The notes beneath the pieces were generated by a model. It made no database searches and was not told the origin of the DNA. It was given only the letters and a program-made list of their open reading frames with translations. The translations under genes were made by a program, and so were the position numbers. Shown piece after piece: positions 43,924 through 55,602 of a DNA stretch of 64,000 nucleotides (its first letter is position 1; every line of letters starts with the position of its first letter). The stretch covers positions 31,330 to 95,329 of the forward strand of contig JAAVTG010000109.1 of the NCBI GenBank assembly GCA_011947345.1, in the 5' to 3' direction. The stretch is from Phytophthora quininea. Taxonomy: Eukaryota; Oomycota; Peronosporomycetes; Peronosporales; Peronosporaceae.

Positions 43924-43928
43924 GCTGA
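43224..43928 (+). CDS. START-domain protein copy 3, C-terminally truncated
   Basis: Same 234-residue truncated product as copy 2, ending VRYLGR-stop at the mosaic junction. The initiator-like motif lies at 43156-43169, about 55 bases upstream. Confidence 0.85.
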   Translation: MVFESSVELTRGVAAQTKHSAPDAAETPVSEAMSFSIPAPIAAVRSHLQEFEDDSMHKLLTRFDGLDVLPNGWREGPCNKGIQVVYGEVQGSEWYTMKTTGTLHVSAGKAARVLMDCNMVPKFDDMTREVKPLEKLSAFSEVRQVSAKPVMFTTARDFSIVSTYRELPDGRKLIATRSVEFVPERKGFVRATILISGYVVVPHPTNPDMCEMSVIAHMDLGGNLPAMVVRYLGR

Positions 43929-45410
43929 GGTGTGACGCGCTGCTGGAATGATGGCGATCGAGGCCCGGAACGTGCCCGGAGTCTGCAGCATCGGCGACGC
44001 TCGAAGAATCTGCGACGCTTGCGAAGTCTGCGTCGCTTGGGAAGTTGGCGCCCTAGAAGCCGACGGCCCGGAATCAGACACCGGAGTCTGAGTTGCGCTG
44101 GCGCTAGCAGTGCTTGCTGACGCAGCGGATGGAGAACCGGCTGCAGTGGAGGATGGCACCCCTTGGGATGCGGACACTGCGGCCGAAGTTGATGCCATGG
44201 TCTTGGACACTTGAGTTGTTGTCTTGGATTGAAGTTTTTCGAAATGGCGAGAAGCCTTGTGCGCTGACTTGTGACGGGTGTCGAGCACTCGCCCCAGACA
44301 GTCAGGTCTGGAACTGTCAGTTGGTGGCTATGTATCAACTCGGTGCTTACCTCTGTGATGCATGGCGACCAAGGGGCGGTTGACACGATGTTCCCGTAAA
44401 GTCTGGTGGATTGTAGATGGATGGTAACGCGCACCAAGTTGCGCGACAGTATCCGAGAGCGTGGAGAGAACTCTCACTGCCTGTCCAGCAGGGGACAGGG
44501 GATTGGGCGCTGTGGAGTAATGATGTGAACGGGCTCCAAGCGAAGCAAGCTAAGCCATGGACCGAGCGCCGCCGGTCAAGGACCATACAGATTCTGAGTT
44601 AATCTGAGAAACATGCTCCTGGCGGCCGCTTGCAGCGTTCCCCCAGAATAGAGCCCCATAAGTCTCAGGATGGTGGCAAGCTCCCATAATCTGGGAAATC
44701 CCAGTCAATCTGGGGATTTTCCATGGTATCTTTGGAACCGACTGTTCAAGCACGATCCCCTGATTTGGCAACTGCACGAGGATGCGCACTGGATTCATGC
44801 CAGGAGTACCTTTAGTTTGCATGAGATCTTTAACCAAACAGAGTTCGTTTTACCTTCTAAGTGGCAAGCCTGAAGATTGGCCCGGCGGAAGCGGCTCCAC
44901 GTCCGCCAAGTTATCCTAAGGTCAAAGAGGCGGGTGCAAGAGGCGTTCGACTGCTAGTAGCCTTACTCCATATCTACGTGCTGCCAGGCCCCGGTGGGGT
45001 AGGTAGCGCACTATATTTCGGGGAGCTTTGCTTCCTAAGAGTGACTTGCATAGTGTTCTGGGCTGAAAAGCCGATATGGTGTGGGTTGCTGTCCTCTCGG
45101 GGACTGGTGCGCGTGCTAGCCTTGGGTCTGGGCTAGGAGTTAAACAAAGAGACACTTTAAGGCCCGAGTCCTGGGCCTCCCAAAGAACAGAGGACAAAGA
45201 GAGTTTGTGTAGTGTATAACTTTATTGGTTGAGTAGTCTAGTGCCCAAGACTACAAGGTTCAAGTCGACCGGTCAAGACACCCTCTGACGCGGGCTCGGT
45301 ACGCTGCCTGGAAGAAGTTATCCCCCAGGGATCACCACGCTGCTACTTCGTCTGGCCACACACGCCTCGGACAACTTTCCCTGAATTCGCAGCGCCACAC
45401 CAGGCCCCGT
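43924..45410. mobile_element. Mosaic of other retroelement sequence (right copy, inverted)
   Basis: Reverse complement of 24745-26231, including the LTR-like piece (near 45000-45410) and the cut-off Ser/Ala-rich Gag-like frame. Confidence 0.55.
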
Positions 45411-45986
45411 CGGGTTAGACTACTGGCTACTATCTACGAGCTGGTGCTGGACGTGTATAGTTGGCATAGTGGCGCTTGGCCTGTGTGAACACCTCAAGCG
45501 TGCCTACAACGAACTAGACAAGGTGCCCAAGGTTGGAGCAGCCGAAGTAGCTCGTCAAGGCCTGAGGACACTCAAGCAGCGTGAGTTCAATTGGCTCGCG
45601 AACGCAAGATCGCGAGGACAGTTGAACAGCTCGGCAAAGGAACAGTGTGCAACCGACTACCGTTGACCTCGAGGGTGGCCGCCAGTATGAAGAGGAAGTT
45701 CGTCAGGACGGACTGCGTGGAATTCTCGCCAAGCTGCCGCGTCGTCCCGATGGTACCAGCACAGAACTCAACACTTTAATAGGCGATCACATTATCGAGA
45801 CCGAGCAGAAGCAAGCGGCTCGTCGAGGACGCCTCGCGGTGGGTCGGGGAGGATGTTCCGGGTCGGCGTGTACTGCGCGACCCTGGGACGGCAACCGCTC
45901 CGTTCCGCCTGTTGGCTCCGTTCCGCCCGTTGGCTACACTCTGCGTGAGTCTGAGTACCGCGAGCGACAGGGCAGAGGCAGTCATC
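45411..45986 (+). mobile_element. 3'-end fragment of the Gypsy element preceding copy C
   Basis: End of the membrane-protein ORF, polypurine tract and the first 133 or so bases of an LTR, ending GCAGTCATC. Element C then begins, in the opposite direction. Mirror of 24170-24744. Confidence 0.88.
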
Positions 45987-46662
45987 TGTCCCGTGGTGGG
46001 GATGACGGTTGGGCCACCGCGAGCTTGGCTAGGGCTCAACCACCGGCCGGGACAGAAGACCTTAACAGTCAGGATCAGTACCTCTGGTATGGAACGGAGT
46101 GTGCAGAGCCTTGGCCGCGCGCTGGTGTAGAACGGAACGGTAGACGAGGGACGGAAAGTAAACGCAAACGCTACTTGTTGTCTTAGCGGCTCTCGCTGCT
46201 GTCGCTGACTCTTGCTGCTCACTAGGCTGGGGACCTACGACGCAAAACGAGTTCTGTTAGCTTCACCGTCCGGCGCGGCCGCCAGCGCTGGCTTCTCCAC
46301 GCGCCCACCCGTCCTTCTTCACGAGCACGCGCCCCAGCATGACATCTGTCCTTTGGATCGACCGCCCTCCTCACCTAGAGCCTTCAGCGTGCCACGCCAC
46401 GCCTGACACCCGTCCTCCGCATCCCCGACTTGCCCTCCACTTGGTCGTCTTGGGCCTGAGTCGAAGATGGTGCGAGGCGAGCTGGCGCGCTCGCCCGCGG
46501 CTTGGCCTACTCTCGCCAAACTCCTTCTTGGATGACTGCCTCGCCCTGTCGCTCGCGGTACTCAGACTCACGTAGAGTGTAGCCAACGGGCGGAACGGAG
46601 CCAACAGGCGGAACGGAGCGGTTGCCGTCCCAGGGTCGCGCAGTACACGCCGACCCGGAACA
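45987..46662 (-). repeat. 3' LTR of element C (full length)
   Basis: 676 bases from TGTCCCGTGG to CCCGGAACA in minus orientation, preceded by CATC of the LTR it appears to have entered. Confidence 0.92.
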
Positions 46663-46736
46663 TCCTCCCCGACCCACCGCGAGGCGTCCTCGACGAGCCG
46701 CTTGCTTCTGCTCGGTCTCGATAATGTGATCGCCTA

Positions 46737-47724
46737 TTAAAGTGTTGAGTTCTGTGCTGGTACCATCGGGACGACGCGGCAGCTTGGCGAGAATTCCACG
46801 CAGTCCGTCCTGACGAACTTCCTCTTCATACTGGCGGCCACCCTCGAGGTCAACGGTAGTCGGTTGCACACTGTTCCTTTGCCGAGCTGTCTCAACCGTC
46901 CTCGCGATCTTGCGTTCGCGAGCCAATTGAACTCACGCTGCTTGAGTGTCCTCAGGCCTTGACGAGCTACTTCGGCTGCTCCAACCTTGGGCACCTTGTC
47001 TAGTTCGTTGTAGGCACGCTTGAGGTGTTCACACAGGCCAAGCGCCACTATGCCAACTATACACGTCCAGCACCAACTTGTAGATAGTAGCCAGTAGTCT
47101 AACCCGGCGAGGCCTAGCAGCACGACGGCCACCCCACCCCAACCACAGCAGACATATTCCAACCCGCAGTAGCATGCTAACGGAAGGAACACAGCCAGAC
47201 CTACGAGGACTTGGACCGTAACAGCCAGCCACACGAACAGGTCGGATAGTCGTCGAGCCGCAGCACCACACGCCATACAGAAGTGGTCTGCAACCCCGCA
47301 TGCACCGTTCCAACCACGCTCAGACGTGTTCGGCATGAATGTGCACAGAGAATACTGCATAGACAGAAACCACAGGCTGCAGGCGGTACCAATTCGCCAT
47401 AGTACTCGCGTTGCTCGTCTAGTACCTCGATAGGAGCCAGGAAGGCGGCTTCCAGGAGAGACCATGCGTATGCACGGCCGTCGAAGTCGTTCACGGCTGG
47501 GCTCTTCACGATCTCCAAGAATCGCTCAGCGCACGCTTGCCCCAGCGAGAGACCATCCGCTGACCAATTGAACGCTATCCAAAAGCACCGTTTCATCACA
47601 TCACGGATCGGTCCGATGATAACCCAGAACAAAGGAAGATGGTGGACCAAGCTAGACGGTCCCACCACAGCACGCTGTCCGCAACCAGCCAGTTCCACGC
47701 GGCGTACACCCACTCGCTCCACAT
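46737..47724 (-). pseudogene. Membrane-protein ORF of element C, frameshifted
   Basis: Same gene as at 22429, broken by two one-base deletions: AAA for AAAA near 47633 and AA for AAA near 47391. The flanking sequence is unchanged. Confidence 0.6.
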
Positions 47725-48022
47725 GAGTCTCCCGTTCACCGTCCACCGCCAAATCGGAAATGAGGACGCGGTACGCCTCCACCAACGGCATGGTCCGTTC
47801 ACATCAAAGCGTCCTACCCAAGGCGTGAGATTGGTCCGTTCACGTCACTTCGGGGCTGGATTTCCTACTTCAATGGGTGAGTTCCTTTCGCAGTACACGC
47901 CAGGTTTCTTCCGTAGTCAGCTCCAATCATTCCGTACCTCTTCACAGTAACCTCGGCACAGACTGCCAAAGTGCCATTTCGCAAAGAGAAACCTCCAGCG
48001 GAAGCCGTTCTTCACCGTCAAG

Positions 48023-49700
48023 ATGGCCAAGTCGCCTTCTACGTTACCCACCAAGACGCCCGCCGAGCTCCTCGCGGAACTCCAGGCGAGTCTCGCTGCC
48101 GGCACGCAGCAGCAAAGTCCTGCAGAGGCGCAAGCCGAGCTGTGGACCAAGCTCCGCCCCATTCTCGGCGTCAACGACGGCTCCACAGGTTTGGACGCCA
48201 TCGGCGCCATCATCGAGGATATCGTCGCCGGACGACCTCCGCGTCCGCTGCTCGACTTCGTCATCCTCGCTCCAGCGCCTCAGAACCAGCGACTTGCACT
48301 CGAATTCGTCAAGAAGGCCACAAGTAAGGCCAAGCTGAAGGTCAACACCAAGTCGGCCACGAAAGCCACTGGATCCAAGCGTCCTCCACGTTCACAGTCC
48401 ACTGCTGCACCGGTCACCAAGAAAGCCAAGACGTCGCCACCTTCAAGTTGCTCCTCGCCGGGACGGTTGTCGAATGCGTTGGCAGCAGCGTTCATCGACC
48501 CAGATGCCCCGAAGGAACTTCTCGGCGACCTGGACGGCATCTTCAGCATGGCCAAGGAGCAGAAGAAGAAACCGTACCAACTGGCGTATCCGTGGAGTGG
48601 TCGTCGCCTTTGGTATGCTCCGTCCGACTATCCCGCCGTCTACCGCGCTCATTATCGCTTCTGGATGATCTATCGTCCGGTCTTCTGGGAGTGGGCGGTC
48701 AATGCTCCGTTACGCGCCGAGAGCGCCTACAGTGCTCGTCGAAAGCGTAAGATGAACGATATCCGAGCCCGTGCTCTCTTCCTCAGCGTTTGTATTGAGA
48801 CGTGGGGCTGGTACGCTTTCCTGGGAAGGTTCGAGCGCACTGGAGTCCATGATCGAGTGTTCTGGATGGGTGGTCAGCCAGGGAGAATTCCATGGACGCG
48901 AAGACCACTCAGGGCAGCAACGGTCCCTCCATCCTTGGTCTCGGCAAGCTCTTCACGAAGGACAAGGCCGCCTACTCTCAAGTCATTGACTGTGCCCTGG
49001 ATCCGGAACGGATCGATGACGACGGCTACCAGGTCATCCCTTCCATGCTGGCCCTTACCGACGCCCTGGACCCTCGCCGCAAGTCCCAAGGTAGCCGTCT
49101 TTCCGACAAGGCCCTGGCGCGAGTTTACAGGGACATCAAGTCCAAGCGCAGTCATCAGCCTCACTGGAAGAAGGGAGGGGACCCGGCTGCGTGGAAGGCC
49201 CTGAAGCGCAGCAAGCGCATCCGTTTGCTGGCGGAACAGTTGGGTGGTCAGCTTCGTGACAAGTGCTACGATCCCCCGGTCGCGGAGGAGTATCACGCCA
49301 CCAAAGACTCAGGGGTCGACTATTCCGACGACGAGGACGACGAGTCCCACGTCTTCACCTCCCTGCCCCGGATGGGCTCCACGACGGCGAGCTCATAGAG
49401 GAGGAGCCGGAGACCACAGCAGTGACCAAAACCACCGTCATTGAGCGTTCAGTCGAAGTCGCGGAGGCCTTGCCCACAAAAATGCTCCCGAGGCCAAGGA
49501 AGTCGCCCCAAGCGAGGATGGAGCCAAGGATGGTGAACCGTCCGATGAAGAGGAAGAAGACGACGAGAGACGCAGCAGCGAAGACGAAGCCAACGACGAC
49601 GATGATGAAAATGAAGAGGAGGAGGAGGTCGACGACGTCGCTGAAGACAGCAAGCCCGCTCCCAAGCGATCCTCCAAGCGTTCCAAGTCGTCGAAGTAAG
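48023..49700 (+). CDS. Antisense accessory ORF of element C
   Basis: As in B, with a frame change at 48882 (GGG) and another near 49367 (CCCC where B has CCCCC). The acidic, Lys/Ser-ending tail again reads to TAA within GTAAGT near 49699. Confidence 0.58.
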
Positions 49701-50012
49701 TCCCCGAGTTGCTTCTCTTCATTCCGTTCCACATGCAGCGTTCCCTCCGTTTCAATTTTGACACGTAAGCTCCATGCTTAATCAATTCATTTTCCGTTCT
49801 TCTTCACAGGAGCGTTGTTTTCATAAAGTTCCTTTCCGTTCTTGGCCACACGTGGTCAAGAGGGAAGTCATCACGCAAATAAAATTCAAAGTAAAAAGTC
49901 AAACGCAAATTCAGTGTCGCCGAACCACCATCACTAATCCGTTCAACGCACGCTTTCCAACAGACCACTGTCTATATTTCACCTCCCGCAGTCCGTTCCA
50001 CCCACATACCTC

Positions 50013-50633
50013 CTAGAAGAGGAGCTCGTAATCGTCGACATCGGCGTTCGCCTCTGTCAATCGAGCGTTCCTTCTCATTTCTGGGGCTCCAGCTTCTGCC
50101 AAACGCTTATCGTCGAAGGCATTAACCAAATGTGCGATGGGATCCAGCTCACTTCGAGCTAACCAGATCGTACTGTAGTCGGCCAGTAAAGCGAGGTACT
50201 GCAGCTCGCGCTTGTACTTCCGTCTCCCCACAATTTCCACTACGGGCTCGCTAACGCCGGTCACCACCACTTCCTCGCCGCCAATGACACGACGCTCGGC
50301 AAAGCTGGTTTCAGGAAGATCTTCCTCTTGCAGTTGCCCTTCGTCATGAGACACATCAACTTCCAGCTGAGGAGCCTCGTCACGGAGCGGTCGGCTCCAA
50401 CGGCCACGGTACGGTTTGAGACGGTTCACGTTAATGGTTACGATCCGATCCGGGTGGGACGGAATGACGATTCGGTAGGCATTATCGTTCACTTTCCCCA
50501 CGATGCGATAAGGTCCGTGCCATGTAAACGCAAGCTTCTTTGTAGTCTTCTCTCCACTCTTCGCACGGAAGAATTGGTAGACCCACACGGCCGTCCCGTC
50601 TTCGAAGTTCACGGAGATCTGCTTGCCTGTCAC
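50013..50633 (-). CDS. Integrase GPY/chromodomain-like tail of element C (intact)
   Basis: The clean reference copy, running from VTGKQISVNFEDGTAVWVYQ through WHGPYRIVGKV to ELLF-stop in one frame. It is in the -1 phase relative to the end of Pol, separated from it by three stops in the Pol phase. Confidence 0.78.
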   Translation of the reverse strand: MTGKQISVNFEDGTAVWVYQFFRAKSGEKTTKKLAFTWHGPYRIVGKVNDNAYRIVIPSHPDRIVTINVNRLKPYRGRWSRPLRDEAPQLEVDVSHDEGQLQEEDLPETSFAERRVIGGEEVVVTGVSEPVVEIVGRRKYKRELQYLALLADYSTIWLARSELDPIAHLVNAFDDKRLAEAGAPEMRRNARLTEANADVDDYELLF

Positions 50634-50740
50634 TTGCCGTGTCGTTCCTGCGCTTTCAGAAGTTGACGTTACACAAGGCGACGGTTTTCACGGAAGGACT
50701 TGAACAGATCCCGGCGATATTCGGCCACTTCGTTCTTTTG

Positions 50741-53700
50741 TCACTTCTTGTCAGTGTTTAGGAAGGCCACATCCATTGGTAGCATAGCGTCCCGTCCGTA
50801 TAGGCTGAAGAGCGGGCTATCTCCCAAAGCCTCATGAAACGAGGTGCGATACGCAAACAGCACGCGCTGCAGATATACGCCCCAGTCAGACTGATGTTCA
50901 CCCACGTACATACGAAGCGTACTGATCAATGTTCTGTTGAACCGTTCCACGAGTCCTTGCGTCTGCGGATGGTACGCCGCGCCTGACGACTTCTTGATCC
51001 CAAGCGTCTCGTAGAAGGATTTGGCCAGGGCCGACACAAAGTTCGTACCACGATCACTGAGCAACCGTTCGGGGATACCGTGCCTAGAGATAACGCCATT
51101 GATCATGCAGTCCACGAAAGTCACCGTATCCAAAGAGGACACCGCGAACGCCTCAGCCCACCGTGTGAAGTAGTCCATGAAGATCAGAATATACTTGTTG
51201 CCACGCTCGGTCGTCTTCAGAGGTCCGACGGCGTCTACTACGAGCATAGAGAAGGGTCCCTTGAGCTCCTGTACAGGCATCGGTTGCATCAGTCCGTTTC
51301 TCCACGGACGAGGGTCCTTCGCGGCACTGCATTCCCCACAGGTACGGACGTATTCAGCCACATCCTTCTCCCATCCGTGCCAGTAAGCATGCCGTCGCAC
51401 CTTGTACGTCATGTAATTACAGCTCGGATGTCCAGCCAGCACGTCCTTGTGCATGTAGTGCAGTACAGTTTCCACGAACGCCAACGGAACTACCGGAACC
51501 GTAATCGTCTCGGCGTGACTACCAGTGGCTTGTAAGTACACCTTGCGATATAACAGCCCATTCATCACCTTGAAATGAGGCGCCATGCGCAACACCTTCA
51601 CTCGCATCTGCGGGTCGATCGCCAACGCACCACTTTCCAAGAATGCTATCACGGCCTGAATCCACGGAGTAGCCAACTGTTCTTCGCAGAACTTGTCACG
51701 ATCCAGACCATATAAGTCGATGTTCGACACCGGCAGCTCCTGATCGGTGTCACCACCCTCGTCTGTAGGTGGCGTAGCGTTCTCAACATCACTAGAGTCC
51801 AGAGCGGAAGGAGGAGCCACGGAAGGCTCCCCGACCAAGCTGGGACCATCATATCCAGTCGAAACATCGTCGTTAAGCAGGTCCTGCATCGTTAGAGCGT
51901 AAGCCCCAACCTGGTGCATCCTTGACAGTCCGTCAGCATGCCCCATCAACGTGCCAGCCTTGTGATATACTTTAAAGCGTAACTGGGACAGCTCCATGGC
52001 CCAACGGGCCAACTTAGCGTTACTGGTACGGTTTTCCGGGCTGAAGACCCATGTCAAAGCCTTATGATCCGTGTACAAATCGAAATCTTTCCGGTCCAGG
52101 TAGCAATGGAACTTCCTCGTGGCCCAGACAATCCCCCAGCACTCGATCTCGGTTATACCATCGGTGTGGTGGATCCAGTTCTGTTCGGACCCTACCAGCA
52201 GCTTGCTAGCGTAGGCCACGACACGGTCATGTCCGTCCACGTGCTGCATTAAGCAAGCACCCACGGCAATCCGTGACGAATCTACGAACAATTTTAAGCG
52301 TTTCGAGAAGTCCGGGTATACCAATATGGGAGGCGTGACCAGCGCGCGCTTCAACTTGAGGAACGCTTCCTCACAGTCGCCGTTCCACTCGAACACGGCA
52401 TCCTTCTGCTTCAGTCGTTCTAGTGGAGCCGAGATGCCTGCGTACCCAGGTATATATCTCCTGAAATAGCTGGTCAGCCCCAAGAACGCACGGAGCGTGT
52501 GCAGATCGCACGGACGCTCGACGTTCATCACAGCTTTTACTTTCTCCGGGTTGGGCAGGATTCCGGACGGAGTGACGATATGTCCCAGGAACGCAACTTG
52601 ACTCCGTCCCCAGTGACACTTCTTCATTTTCAACTTAAACCCAGCACTTCTGAAGCGTCCCAACACTTGACGCAGACGTACCAAGTGCGTCGGAAAATCA
52701 GTACTGAACACCACGCAGTCGTCTAGGTAAACGAGACAAGTTCGCCACTTTAGGTCCACGAAAACGGTCTCCATCAACCTCTCGAACGCAGGGACAGCGT
52801 TACACAGGCCAAAGGACATCACCGGCCACTCGTACAACCCATACTTGCACATGAACGCGGTCTTCTCCACACTAGCGGGATCCGTAGGGACGTTCCAGTA
52901 CCCGGATGCAATATCCATAGTCGAGAATAACTTAGCGTTCCCTAGCACATCCAAAATGTCGTCGATGAGCGGCATGGGGTAACTGTCCTTGATCGTTACT
53001 GCGTTTAACCGTCTATAGTCGATGCAGAAACGGATTCCACCGTCCGGTTTCCGTATCATGAGCACCGGGCTGGCCCACGGGCTAGTGGAAGGACGGATCA
53101 AGCCGAGTTCCAGATACTGTTGTATCTCGGCTTCCATCACTTCTCCCTCGGCCTGTGAGACATGGTACGGACGTTGTTTGATCGGCTGGTGAGTTCCAGT
53201 ATCGATCGAGAACTTCAAGAGATCTGTGCGCCCAGGTTTCTTAGACGTCTCCACGAAGAGATCCCGGAAAGCGCTCAGTTCTTTGCGTAGGATAGCACGT
53301 TGTTCTTCAGTCAACTTAGAGCCTGAGAAGTCCACCTCCAGGTCATCATTGTCATCACGCACGTCCTCCTTCGACAGACCAGGCATTTCAGTCCCTGCAT
53401 CGGCGTCCGTAGTCACTCTACCGATCACCGAGCTCGCGTTGCTGGCTGCTTCGTTACTAGGAGCTGTTTCCGTATTCGCAGCGAACTGTTCCTGTCGTTC
53501 CCATGCGAACGCCGAGTCGGGCAAGACGGTGGTATTGGCCACCACGGAGCCTCTTTCGATCAGGATTTCCTCGGTAGTAGCGTTACACAGCTCAACCACA
53601 ACTTGATTGTCGTGCACGGTACACACAGAGCGAGCTACACGTAACTTCGCGTTCGCCTCGGGGCTAGTTTCCACTAGAACCACGGCGCCAGTATCCACCT

Positions 53701-54142
53701 CTCCCTCCACCTGAGTAGTAAGCAGGACTTGGTGGCCTGGGGGAAGCAGTACTGGAGCTGCCGCTCGGGCTAGATGTTCGTCAATCACCTGCTCCACACC
53801 CAGCCTGAACACTTCCCCACTCGACTTCAGAGTCATGGTACGCTCCTCCATGTCGATAACAGCACGAAATGCAGTCAGTATATTCATTCCAAGGATCGCG
53901 TCGACGTGTAAGTCTTCCGTAACCACGAAAGGAACAATCATTTCCACTGAACCGAGACGCAACGGAAGGTCAATTTCGCCACGGATCTTGATACCGTGTC
54001 CAGAAGCACTCGTAAGACCACGGTGGTACGGTCGTAGCGGCGCATCCAGGAGTCCCAGTCGTCTCAGCATCTTGCGGTTAAGCAGACTACTGATGGCACC
54101 AGTGTCCACCAGCATCTCGGCAGGAAGACAGTCCAGATAGCC
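50741..54142 (-). CDS. pol: Pol of element C (intact core)
   Basis: The 1124-residue frame from MLVDTGAISSLL to AFLNTDKK matches that of A. All catalytic motifs (D-T-G, Y-L-D-D, HHCC, D-D-E) are present. Confidence 0.95.
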   Translation of the reverse strand, partial: GYLDCLPAEMLVDTGAISSLLNRKMLRRLGLLDAPLRPYHRGLTSASGHGIKIRGEIDLPLRLGSVEMIVPFVVTEDLHVDAILGMNILTAFRAVIDMEERTMTLKSSGEVFRLGVEQVIDEHLARAAAPVLLPPGHQVLLTTQVEGEVDTGAVVLVETSPEANAKLRVARSVCTVHDNQVVVELCNATTEEILIERGSVVANTTVLPDSAFAWERQEQFAANTETAPSNEAASNASSVIGRVTTDADAGTEMPGLSKEDVRDDNDDLEVDFSGSKLTEEQRAILRKELSAFRDLFVETSKKPGRTDLLKFSIDTGTHQPIKQRPYHVSQAEGEVMEAEIQQYLELGLIRPSTSPWASPVLMIRKPDGGIRFCIDYRRLNAVTIKDSYPMPLIDDILDVLGNAKLFSTMDIASGYWNVPTDPASVEKTAFMCKYGLYEWPVMSFGLCNAVPAFERLMETVFVDLKWRTCLVYLDDCVVFSTDFPTHLVRLRQVLGRFRSAGFKLKMKKCHWGRSQVAFLGHIVTPSGILPNPEKVKAVMNVERPCDLHTLRAFLGLTSYFRRYIPGYAGISAPLERLKQKDAVFEWNGDCEEAFLKLKRALVTPPILVYPDFSKRLKLFVDSSRIAVGACLMQHVDGHDRVVAYASKLLVGSEQNWIHHTDGITEIECWGIVWATRKFHCYLDRKDFDLYTDHKALTWVFSPENRTSNAKLARWAMELSQLRFKVYHKAGTLMGHADGLSRMHQVGAYALTMQDLLNDDVSTGYDGPSLVGEPSVAPPSALDSSDVENATPPTDEGGDTDQELPVSNIDLYGLDRDKFCEEQLATPWIQAVIAFLESGALAIDPQMRVKVLRMAPHFKVMNGLLYRKVYLQATGSHAETITVPVVPLAFVETVLHYMHKDVLAGHPSCNYMTYKVRRHAYWHGWEKDVAEYVRTCGECSAAKDPRPWRNGLMQPMPVQELKGPFSMLVVDAVGPLKTTERGNKYILIFMDYFTRWAEAFAVSSLDTVTFVDCMINGVISRHGIPERLLSDRGTNFVSALAKSFYETLGIKKSSGAAYHPQTQGLVERFNRTLISTLRMYVGEHQSDWGVYLQRVLFAYRTSFHEALGDSPLFSLYGRDAMLPMDVAFLNTDKK

Positions 54143-55444
54143 CTAAGATGTAGCCTCAATCCCTTCTGTACTCCTGATCGAGTACAGGAAGCGCTTTCCG
54201 TTCGAGGTGGCACGCTCTGACTTGACACGCTCCCCAGGTTTCCATTCTCTTAGACCGGGTTTCCGTCCGCGCGCATCACCCGTCTCGGGGAACAGAACGG
54301 AGCAGTCCAGATCAATGCCGGGCCTCGCTGACCAATACTCCTTGAGACCGCGACGGGCCTTGATCTTGGCACTGATTAGCGTGTCGTTCTCCCAGTATAC
54401 AGTCTCCGTATATTTCATGATTGCATCCCACAAACACACAGGAATGGAACCACTAATTAGCTTCAGGTGCGAGGCAGCCCCGATTTCATCGAAACTCATA
54501 GTCCAGTCTGGATCTTCCACAACATGCAGACCCTTTGGCTTTGACTCGTGTTGTGACGACACGTTCATTTTGTCACAGATCAGCTCGTAAACTGCCTGGC
54601 GAGCCACTCCACGCCATCTGCGAGACAACGAGGACGGAGGGTCAGGGTACGGACGGTCCGAGTCCGAGCTCGACCCGTCTTCCGTGCCATCATTACTCGG
54701 CACACCAGCCTCCACACGATCAGTACTCACTGCTACCACCTCACCAGCTCCGTTCTCAGAGTCGCTGCTCAAAGCCACAGAGTTAACTTCGGCGAGGTTC
54801 TCGGCATCCACGGCACCACGGAAGTCACGATTAGCACGCTTGGCCTCACCGGTCGTAGCTAAAGTGTCCTGGTACCATTTATTCCAGTATTCTTGTGTGC
54901 TGAGCTCACCCACGGACGCTTCCTTGGTCCGTCTTAGAGTCTCAACGGGGATATCTAGAGCTTCACTCAGGGTCTCGAGGGACGGTTCTTTCAAGCGTTC
55001 AGCGTTCGCCTCCATTTTCTTCTTTAGTTCAACCCCGTCCAGAGGGAACAGTCGATCCTCGATTCCCTTTTCGTATTCTTCTGGCTCAGGCTCCGTGACA
55101 TCCCATCGACCTTCTTCGATAGCGTTTAACTCGCTACCGGTAAATGCTCTTACATGCGACGCAGGGTAGCGGCTGGTCGAGGCAGCTGTCAGAGCAGCAT
55201 CGGCCTCCAGACCACCACCAGCACCTCCTTGCACGGATTCATCATTTTGCGATTCCACGGCACACTCTTCATCCGTTCCAGTCGCCACTTCACATTCTTC
55301 AACACACACTGCACGCTCCACTCTGCTCTTGGCTTCGCCAAGGGCAACTGTGCTGGTGTCCACATTTTCACAGTCATTTGAGACCACGCTCGCGAATCGC
55401 ACACTCTTCTTCACGTTGGTCTCCATATCAGCATCTTCAATCAT
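54143..55444 (-). CDS. Gag-Pol linker ORF of element C
   Basis: 433 residues, intact, ending at TAG 54143-54145 directly before the Pol frame in the same phase. Confidence 0.78.
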   Translation of the reverse strand: MIEDADMETNVKKSVRFASVVSNDCENVDTSTVALGEAKSRVERAVCVEECEVATGTDEECAVESQNDESVQGGAGGGLEADAALTAASTSRYPASHVRAFTGSELNAIEEGRWDVTEPEPEEYEKGIEDRLFPLDGVELKKKMEANAERLKEPSLETLSEALDIPVETLRRTKEASVGELSTQEYWNKWYQDTLATTGEAKRANRDFRGAVDAENLAEVNSVALSSDSENGAGEVVAVSTDRVEAGVPSNDGTEDGSSSDSDRPYPDPPSSLSRRWRGVARQAVYELICDKMNVSSQHESKPKGLHVVEDPDWTMSFDEIGAASHLKLISGSIPVCLWDAIMKYTETVYWENDTLISAKIKARRGLKEYWSARPGIDLDCSVLFPETGDARGRKPGLREWKPGERVKSERATSNGKRFLYSIRSTEGIEATS

Positions 55445-55602
55445 TTTTCTCCGTTCTTCACACTTGTTTCCACATTCGTTCCGTTCACAGGAGCCACAGC
55501 AGTCTCTTCTTCATCAATCGACTCCACCGTGCTCCTCACCGTGTCGGCCTCCAGACAGGAGGAAAGAGCGACACTCCTTTCCCCTCCTCCTGTTCCCATC
55601 AT
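55441..55602 (-). CDS. Short ORF between gag and linker ORF of element C
   Basis: Same as 14558-14719 in A, with ATGA overlaps at both ends. Probably part of one polyprotein (see the fused form in B). Confidence 0.5.
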   Translation of the reverse strand: MMGTGGGERSVALSSCLEADTVRSTVESIDEEETAVAPVNGTNVETSVKNGEK

